Part shown: positions 40,564 to 40,840 of the stretch, in pieces
How positions within the stretch are numbered: position 1 is the first letter of the stretch
Layout of the letters: every line of letters begins with the position of its first letter
Assembly: GCA_045540275.1 (NCBI GenBank)
Contig: JAZQGX010000067.1
Coordinates: 1 to 40,840 of the forward strand
DNA: 40,840 nucleotides
From: RGIG8368 sp045540275
GTDB lineage: Bacteria > Verrucomicrobiota > Kiritimatiellia > RFP12 > UBA1067
Direction of reading: 5' to 3'
Position numbers and translations under genes: made by a program
Notes under the pieces: generated by a model
What the model was told of the DNA's origin: nothing
The model's input: only the letters and a program-made list of their open reading frames with translations
Database searches by the model: none

Positions 40564-40840
40564 TCATATGACCTCCTCCTGGCGATAGTCCGAGCGCGGT
40601 TTTGTCAGCAGCGGATAAGGCTTCGGGCGTCGCTTGACTGCCCGCACGTAGTTCTTCCGCTTCCGTCTAGACAGCGCATCCGCCGCGACTGCGGCGACGA
40701 GTCTTGAGAATGCTCTTTCGAGCGATCTTCGGGCGGCGTACAGCATCGGGACTGTCGAGATGAACGCCATTGCCGCAGCCGCCGTGCTGGCTATCCCGCG
40801 CCGTTGCCCGCGCGCGCGTCCGCGTGCGATGACATAGCGC
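40564..40840 (-). CDS. C-terminal part of an IS4-like transposase, cut by the window edge
   Basis: A minus-strand frame is open from the right edge to TGA 40564-40566, giving at least 91 residues. It is rich in Arg and Lys. The segments RYVIARGRARGQRRG, LYAARRSLERAF and KRRPKPYPLLTKPR resemble the tails of IS4-group DDE transposases, which often end in a basic 'RRxxxYxxLTKPR' stretch. The DDE residues would lie beyond the edge. Identity is tentative, but its position next to repeat copy B and at the end of the accessory island fits. Confidence 0.5.
   Translation of the reverse strand, partial: RYVIARGRARGQRRGIASTAAAAMAFISTVPMLYAARRSLERAFSRLVAAVAADALSRRKRKNYVRAVKRRPKPYPLLTKPRSDYRQEEVI

Noticed and set aside
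1..40840. CRISPR array, tRNA or rRNA genes
   Set aside because: No regularly spaced direct repeats, tRNA cloverleaf or rRNA sequence was recognised on reading. Short RNA genes could still be missed without a covariance search.

Overview
The window looks like chromosome of a Gram-negative bacterium of the PVC group, most likely Kiritimatiellota or Lentisphaerota (Victivallales-like). This is inferred from gene content and protein style: many Tat-signal or lipobox 'MNRRSFL'-type proteins (a GH109-type enzyme, a sugar isomerase, a GH20-like protein), secreted TIM-barrel glycosidases, a glycyl radical enzyme, a BspA-like leucine-rich protein, and a KS-less Pfa/PKS-like protein. No rRNA, tRNA or CRISPR array was recognised. 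Almost all genes lie on the minus strand.

Layout, left to right. 1-178: start of a secreted protein that runs off the left edge. 303-8743: one minus-strand elongasome operon in the order mreB-mreC-mreD-mrdA-rodA-rng-rimO, with overlapping genes and a promoter candidate upstream of mreB. 9006-10298: a secreted glycosidase-like protein with its own promoter and terminator. 10614-14604: a GntR/LacI-type regulator, a glycyl radical enzyme with an atypical active-site motif, and its radical-SAM activase. 14922-16298: a plus-strand three-haem cytochrome c peroxidase, possibly leaderless. 16309-28407: a tightly packed minus-strand string, probably one long transcript from a good promoter at 28481-28510. 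It runs GH20-like protein, GH109-like oxidoreductase/glycosidase, gspE/pilB ATPase, polA, a Mur-ligase-like protein, an AT-DH-PPTase fusion, and a DUF721/DciA-like protein. 28520-29911: a beta-CASP metallo-beta-lactamase nuclease. 30201-31505: an RlmL-like rRNA methyltransferase. 31603-32454: a Tat-sorted sugar isomerase-like protein with a near-consensus promoter.

From about 32.5 kb to the right edge the character changes to an accessory island. A BspA-like LRR protein (32718-33932) is followed by a glycerophosphodiesterase gene cut off after about 70 codons. Next come two RHS/YD-repeat remnants on the opposite strand and a run of small, visibly AT-rich membrane or lipoprotein genes that resemble toxin-tip/immunity leftovers. 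A 205-bp deletion derivative of a REP-associated (Y1) transposase with 20-bp inverted ends lies among them. A large secreted glycosidase-like gene (37452-40292) and the C-terminal end of an IS4-like transposase at the right edge complete the island. A small palindrome with core AAGGGTCNGACCCTT occurs at six places here, always in the same orientation and nearly always at a boundary between modules. I did not see it in the first 34 kb. This palindrome-punctuated RHS/immunity island is the most unusual structure in the window. The KS-less AT-DH-PPTase fusion with replaced catalytic residues and the unassigned glycyl radical enzyme are next.
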